A stretch of DNA of 9,130 nt from an uncultured Bacilli bacterium (GTDB lineage Bacteria; Bacillota_I; Bacilli_A; RFN20; CAG-449), in assembly GCA_947593895.1 (NCBI GenBank), contig CANQDY010000047.1:1-9130 (forward strand), written 5' to 3'. Below the pieces are notes generated by a model, which saw only the letters and a list, made by a program, of their open reading frames with translations, made no database searches and was not told the origin of the DNA. Both the position numbers and the translations under genes were made by a program. Shown here one piece after another: positions 6,207 through 9,130 of the stretch (positions are counted from its first letter, which is position 1; every line of letters starts with the position of its first letter).

Positions 6207-7856
6207 ATGCCAATTTTACTTGTTTGTATATTTTCATTACTTGCTGGCAGTGGTGTTTTTATTGCTGGCATGAATATGATGAGTGGTGGTCTTGAAAAAG
6301 CAACTGGAAAGGGTTTAAAAAGATTATTAAGCAAAATTAGTAATAATCGCTTTGCTGGTGTAGGAATTGGTGCATCAGTAACTGCACTTATTCAAAGTTC
6401 AGCTGCGACGAGTGTTATGGTAATTGGCTTTGTTAATGCTGGTGCAATGACCTTATTTCAAGCAACAGCGATAATTATGGGAGCTAATATTGGTACTACC
6501 ATTACTGCATTATTGGTATCCCTATCAAGTTTAAATATTTCGCTATTTACATCGTTATTTGCTTTTATTGGCATAATGATGACGTTTTTTAAAAATCAAA
6601 AGATCAAAAACATTGGAACAATTTTATGTGGGTTAGGTCTTATTTTTATTGGACTTGATCTTATGAGCGCAGCTTTTGCTGAAGATGAAATCAAGCAATT
6701 TTTCTGCAATGTTTTCACCTCTATTGAATTTCCTTTATTATTAATATTGATAGGAATAGTTTTTACTGTTATTGTTCAGTCTTCAAGCGCGGTTACTGGT
6801 TTAATTATTATTATGGTAGGTCAGGGTGCATTGTCGATTTCTAATGCATTATTTATTGTTTTAGGATCAAATATCGGAACTTGTGTAACAGCATTAATTG
6901 CTTGTATTGGAACAGGTACAAATGCGAAAAGAACCGGGTTTATTCATTTATCATTTAATGTTATTGGAACGATTATTTTTACTATTTTTCTATGGATTTT
7001 CACATCTCCAATTGTAAATATATTAGAAAAGATATGTCCAAATAATCATCAAATTCAAATTGCATTATTCCACATTTTCTTTAATATTGTAACAACAATT
7101 TTGCTATTACCATTTATTAACCAATTAGTAAAACTTTCAACATTAGTGATTAAAGATAAAAAAGATACTAGTATTCATAGCTTGAAATTTATTGATGAAC
7201 GTTTATTACGAACTCCTGCGGTTGCCTTAATGCAAGTAAAAAAGGAAGTTGAGCATATGGCGGACTTGGCCAGAACTAATATTCAAAAGGCATTTGATGA
7301 GCTTGTTAATCAATCGGAAAAGAATTCTGAAGAGATTTATAGCAGAGAAGAGAAAATCGATTATATTAATAATGCGATAACTAAGTATTTAATTAAATTA
7401 TCGTCTTTAGTTGATGCTCAAAATGAAAAAATAATTGGTTCTTATTTCCATGTTGTTAATGATATTGAAAGAATTGGCGATCATGCTGAAAATTTGCTTG
7501 AAATAGGAATTCAAATGCGAAATGAAGAATTAGTTTTTTATCCAAGTGGAATTGAAAACATCAAGCAAATGTTTGGAATTATTATGAAAATGTTTGATAT
7601 TGCTATGGATACTTTCGATAATGGCAGTCAATCACACTTAATGGAATTAACTTCATATGAGGAACAAGTTGACAATTTAAAACGAGAATTGACTTCACAA
7701 CATTATATGCGTCTATCAATGGGTGATTGTAAAATAGAATTAAGTTCATATTTTACCTCAACTATTTCAGGATTAGAAAGAGTTGGTGATCATCTAGTAA
7801 ATATTGGTTATAGTATTATTAATCCGACTGGAGCGCAGATTTTAGAAAATAAATAA
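6207..7856 (+). CDS. Na+/phosphate (NptA/YjbB-type) symporter with C-terminal PhoU-like domain
   Basis: This encodes 549 residues. The membrane part has the inverted duplication typical of the Na/Pi cotransporter family. Repeat 1 carries ALIQSSAATS (60-69) and GANIGTT (92-98). Repeat 2 carries VQSSSAVTG (190-198) and GSNIGTC (220-226). The QSS motifs are the substrate and sodium site. Several helices follow up to about residue 315. The remainder (about 335-545) is soluble, helical and PhoU-like, with the repeated pattern DIERIGDHAENL and GLERVGDHLVNI. Family knowledge suggests Na+-driven phosphate movement, uptake or efflux, with the PhoU-like tail as regulator. AGGAG stands 6 bases before the ATG. 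It is a monocistronic unit bounded by terminators. No other pho genes are nearby. Confidence 0.93.
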   Translation: MPILLVCIFSLLAGSGVFIAGMNMMSGGLEKATGKGLKRLLSKISNNRFAGVGIGASVTALIQSSAATSVMVIGFVNAGAMTLFQATAIIMGANIGTTITALLVSLSSLNISLFTSLFAFIGIMMTFFKNQKIKNIGTILCGLGLIFIGLDLMSAAFAEDEIKQFFCNVFTSIEFPLLLILIGIVFTVIVQSSSAVTGLIIIMVGQGALSISNALFIVLGSNIGTCVTALIACIGTGTNAKRTGFIHLSFNVIGTIIFTIFLWIFTSPIVNILEKICPNNHQIQIALFHIFFNIVTTILLLPFINQLVKLSTLVIKDKKDTSIHSLKFIDERLLRTPAVALMQVKKEVEHMADLARTNIQKAFDELVNQSEKNSEEIYSREEKIDYINNAITKYLIKLSSLVDAQNEKIIGSYFHVVNDIERIGDHAENLLEIGIQMRNEELVFYPSGIENIKQMFGIIMKMFDIAMDTFDNGSQSHLMELTSYEEQVDNLKRELTSQHYMRLSMGDCKIELSSYFTSTISGLERVGDHLVNIGYSIINPTGAQILENK

Positions 7857-7925
7857 TATTATAAAAAACTATGTATTAATAAGATATCAAATATAATCCT
7901 GGAAATATCGAAAATTTATTTTATT

Positions 7926-7957
7926 AAAGAACTTAATTAATTAAGGATTCTTTTTCT
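7926..7957 (+). terminator. Terminator after the Na/phosphate symporter gene
   Basis: AAAGAACTTAA, loop TTAA and TTAAG-(GA)-TTCTTT form an 11-bp AT-rich stem with a two-base bulge, followed by more T. It is 70 bases after the stop codon. Confidence 0.65.
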
Positions 7958-7982
7958 TTGTTAAAATTAAATTAGTTGATGA

Positions 7983-8274
7983 TTAATTTAAAAGATATTC
8001 ACGATATTGAATAGAGTTATTTATTTAATCACTTTTAACATTTAAAATTATTATAATAATCAAATTAATCATTTAATTCATTGCAAATCGCTTTATATGA
8101 ATAAATAGCATTATTTCAACAATTTCTTCTTTTAGACATTAATCTGGCAATATTTAATTCTTTTAGTAATAGTGTAAAAATTAAAAAAGTATAATGAGCA
8201 TTTTGATTGGAATGAATTAAGCATTTATTGAAATCAATAAATGTATGATTTTTTAATTGATTGTATATAAAACA
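7983..8274 (-). pseudogene. Decayed IS3-family transposase (OrfB, DDE integrase core, C-terminal part)
   Basis: Reading the minus strand from 8274 gives, after a short start, IHSNQNAHYT, then LLLKELNIARLMSKRRNC-stop-NNA, then CNELND-stop-FDYYNNFKC. After a +1 shift, the end is IQYREYLLN and TAA at 7983. These match in order the IS3-family blocks HSDQG-HYTSP, SMSRRGNCWDNA, YYNNYR and MTPVQYR-HLL. The conserved Asp of HSDQG is now Asn. The Trp of NCWDNA is TGA (8116-8118). About 14 codons carrying the ESFF catalytic Glu are missing. Three or more further stops interrupt the frame. It is an inactive relic, and its 5' half is absent. Upstream the alignment stops at a stop codon next to the IS66-like remnant, which may have truncated it. 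I see no certain terminal inverted repeats. Confidence 0.8.
8222..8254 (+). terminator. Hairpin plus T-tract inside the IS3 relic
   Basis: CATTTATTG-AAAT-CAATAAATG is a perfect 9-bp AT-rich stem, with a run of T at 8249-8254 on the plus strand. It could stop plus-strand transcription heading into the IS66-like remnant. It coincides with former transposase codons and may be incidental. Confidence 0.35.
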
Positions 8275-8304
8275 CTATTTACTTGGTAAAATAACACCAT
8301 GATA

Positions 8305-8348
8305 AAAAGCCTTCTAAAGTACAATAAAAAAGTACAAGGGAGGCTTTT
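8305..8348 (+). promoter_or_regulatory. RBS-sequestering hairpin upstream of the IS66-like remnant
   Basis: AAAAGCCT (8305-8312) pairs with AGGCTTTT (8341-8348). The stem continues with TCT opposite GGG (two G-U pairs) and an inner GTAC/GTAC pair. The Shine-Dalgarno GGGAGG (8338-8343), eight bases before ATG 8352, lies in the 3' arm. The folded RNA would hide the ribosome-binding site. This fits the known strategy of IS elements that block transposase translation from read-through transcripts. Confidence 0.55.
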
Positions 8349-8351
8349 AAA

Positions 8352-8706
8352 ATGGAAAAGGATAGACATTATATAGATCAAGTAAGATATGAGTATTGCA
8401 GAAAGTACAAGTTATCATAAATGAGTATAACAAAATATGCCAAAGCGAATAAATTAAATAGATATACATTCAAAGACTGATTATGAACATATAACAACAT
8501 CAAAGGAAAATTCATAAACGTATCCGAAATAAGTGAAAAAGAGGGTGAAATAGTTGATAAACAATATTAATATCGAAAAATATTTGAATTAAGTATTTGA
8601 AAATATTAACATGCAACAAATTGAAGATTTAGTACCATATTTTACGAAGATTAAAGTTAAATTGAAATATCGACTTATATTTCATGTAGTAAAAATTAAG
8701 AAATAA
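8352..8706 (+). pseudogene. Decayed IS66-type TnpA-like accessory protein (HTH), broken by stops and a frameshift
   Basis: From ATG 8352, with RBS GGGAGG, the frame reads MEKDRHYIDQVRYEYCRKYKLS, stop (TAA 8418-8420), MSITKYAKANKLNRYTFKD, stop (TGA 8478), Leu, stop (TGA 8484), then TYNNIKGKFINVSEISEKEG to TAA at 8568-8570. The HTH-like core followed by TF..W and a FINVSEI-like segment fits IS66 TnpA proteins of about 110 residues. A second frame continues from TTG 8554, preceded by GAGGGTGA. It has one stop, then VFENINMQQIEDLVPYFTKIK, and ends at TAA 8704-8706. It is either the TnpA tail after a frameshift or an overlapping second gene. The family assignment is tentative, but the coding origin and decay are clear. 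Confidence 0.5.
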
Positions 8707-8808
8707 GATAGTTAACTACAAAACTTTTGTATCTTTTTTCTTTTATAAGGGTGTAAAAAATTGACGTATATCATTAATGGCTACTTTATTACATAAAAAG
8801 AAAAAAAT
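8707..8808. other. AT-rich spacer between the IS66-like remnant and the recombinase gene
   Basis: I see no coding content here. TACAAAA-C-TTTTGTA (8717-8731) is a 7-bp inverted repeat followed by a T-rich run, a possible weak terminator for the remnant. The left end (attachment junction) of the recombinase-bearing element could lie in this spacer or at 8834-8850, but I cannot fix it. Confidence 0.4.
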
Positions 8809-8834
8809 CGTTCTATTATTTTTAAAATAGAACG
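8809..8834 (-). terminator. Terminator overlapping the recombinase stop codon
   Basis: CGTTCTATT (8809-8817) and AATAGAACG (8826-8834) form a perfect 9-bp stem with an 8-base loop. On the minus strand it is followed by a run of T, with the TTTTTT at 8841-8846 on the other side, so it may work in both directions. The recombinase stop (8822-8824) lies in the loop. Confidence 0.8.
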
Positions 8835-9130
8835 AGATACTTTTTTATGGTGGACTTGTCGGGGTCAAATACGCACCCGCTCGTCAGTAAGTCTTTCACC
8901 CGAATTGTGCGGGTTTTCTTCGGTTGCAGGTTGTAAGTGATGGTGATTTTGGTTTCTCCGCTTCCATCGGGGCTTTCCTCATCATCCCACAACACGACCG
9001 AATTTATCAGCAAGTCTATGATGCGCCGTTGAAATTCCGGGTCTGTTCGGTCGCCCTCCGTGAACTTCGTAAGGAAGTAAATCACCTGCGCCCGATCCAA
9101 CTGCACAATCGAACTTTGCTCTTTCAAGAG
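8822..9130 (-). CDS. Large serine recombinase, C-terminal end (gene continues past right edge)
   Basis: About 102 C-terminal residues are visible and the frame runs off the window. The TTG at 9127 is internal, not a start. The block LDRAQVIYFLTKFTEGDRTDPEFQRRIIDLLINSV, followed by a short beta region with ITYN, is the conserved tail of large serine recombinases of the TnpX/TndX-like, zinc-ribbon-containing group found on integrative and conjugative elements. The catalytic serine domain is outside the window. Base composition changes sharply near 8845: the coding part is about half G+C, against very AT-rich sequence to the left, so the gene is foreign to this chromosome. The last codons (for KKYLVLF) are AT-rich and lie in the terminator stem. 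They may be native or a read-through across the element boundary. Confidence 0.85.
   Translation of the reverse strand, partial: LLKEQSSIVQLDRAQVIYFLTKFTEGDRTDPEFQRRIIDLLINSVVLWDDEESPDGSGETKITITYNLQPKKTRTIRVKDLLTSGCVFDPDKSTIKKYLVLF

Noticed and set aside
6125..6334. 69-codon open frame on the minus strand.
   Set aside because: It overlaps the start of the Na/phosphate symporter gene antisense, has no ribosome-binding site and no recognisable content.
8116..8486. TGA codons at expected Trp positions in both transposase relics (8116-8118 minus; 8478 plus), while no intact gene in the window ends in TGA, hinting at TGA read as Trp.
   Set aside because: Intact genes here encode Trp with TGG and contain no in-frame TGA. 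Both relics also contain TAA stops, frameshifts or deletions, so simple TGG-to-TGA decay explains it.
8611..8706. 31-residue open frame starting MQQIEDLV as an independent small gene.
   Set aside because: It has no ribosome-binding site of its own, and the same frame continues upstream through one stop into TTG 8554. It is better explained as the tail of the decayed IS66-like gene.

Overview
The window is strongly AT-rich from position 1 to about 8840 and carries ordinary low-GC Firmicutes genes with good Shine-Dalgarno sites and standard-code reading. All visible Trp codons in intact genes are TGG. A spore germination protease gene (gpr) divergent from rpsT, as in Bacillus, points to an endospore-forming lineage. 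The very low GC and the reduced gpr fit Erysipelotrichia / Coprobacillaceae-like gut bacteria (Thomasclavelia-type). That placement is inference only.

Layout. (1) 1-1119: the 3' end of infB, overlapping rbfA by one base, then a strong terminator. (2) 1131-1487: rpsT on the minus strand with its own terminator and a clear sigma-A-type promoter. (3) 1538-3686: gpr, a small membrane-anchored protein in the slot held by spoIIP/yqxA in Bacillus, and fmt. Fmt makes the fMet-tRNA that IF2, at the left edge, recognises. (4) 3678-5945: a MocR/GntR-type regulator, convergent with fmt, and a divergent ECF-transporter S component. They share an 84-bp intergenic region containing a palindromic operator candidate plus an extra half-site. 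The regulator has lost the PLP-binding lysine. (5) 5916-6067: a nested inverted-repeat/hairpin region ending in a strong terminator. (6) 6207-7856: a Na+/phosphate symporter with a PhoU-like tail, followed by a terminator.

(7) 7983-9130: a mobile-element graveyard. It holds a decayed IS3-family orfB (minus strand, in-frame stops, a frameshift and a deletion) that nothing in an intact-ORF scan would show. Next is a decayed IS66 TnpA-like gene (plus strand) whose ribosome-binding site lies inside a hairpin. At the right edge is the 3' end of a large serine recombinase (minus strand) of clearly higher GC. This is the end of an acquired integrative element that continues beyond the window.

The most interesting points are the apparently PLP-dead MocR regulator with its operator array and unusually large ECF S component, the altered gpr locus, and the layered transposon remnants. 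I see no CRISPR array, tRNA or rRNA. I cannot demonstrate a wholly new system here.
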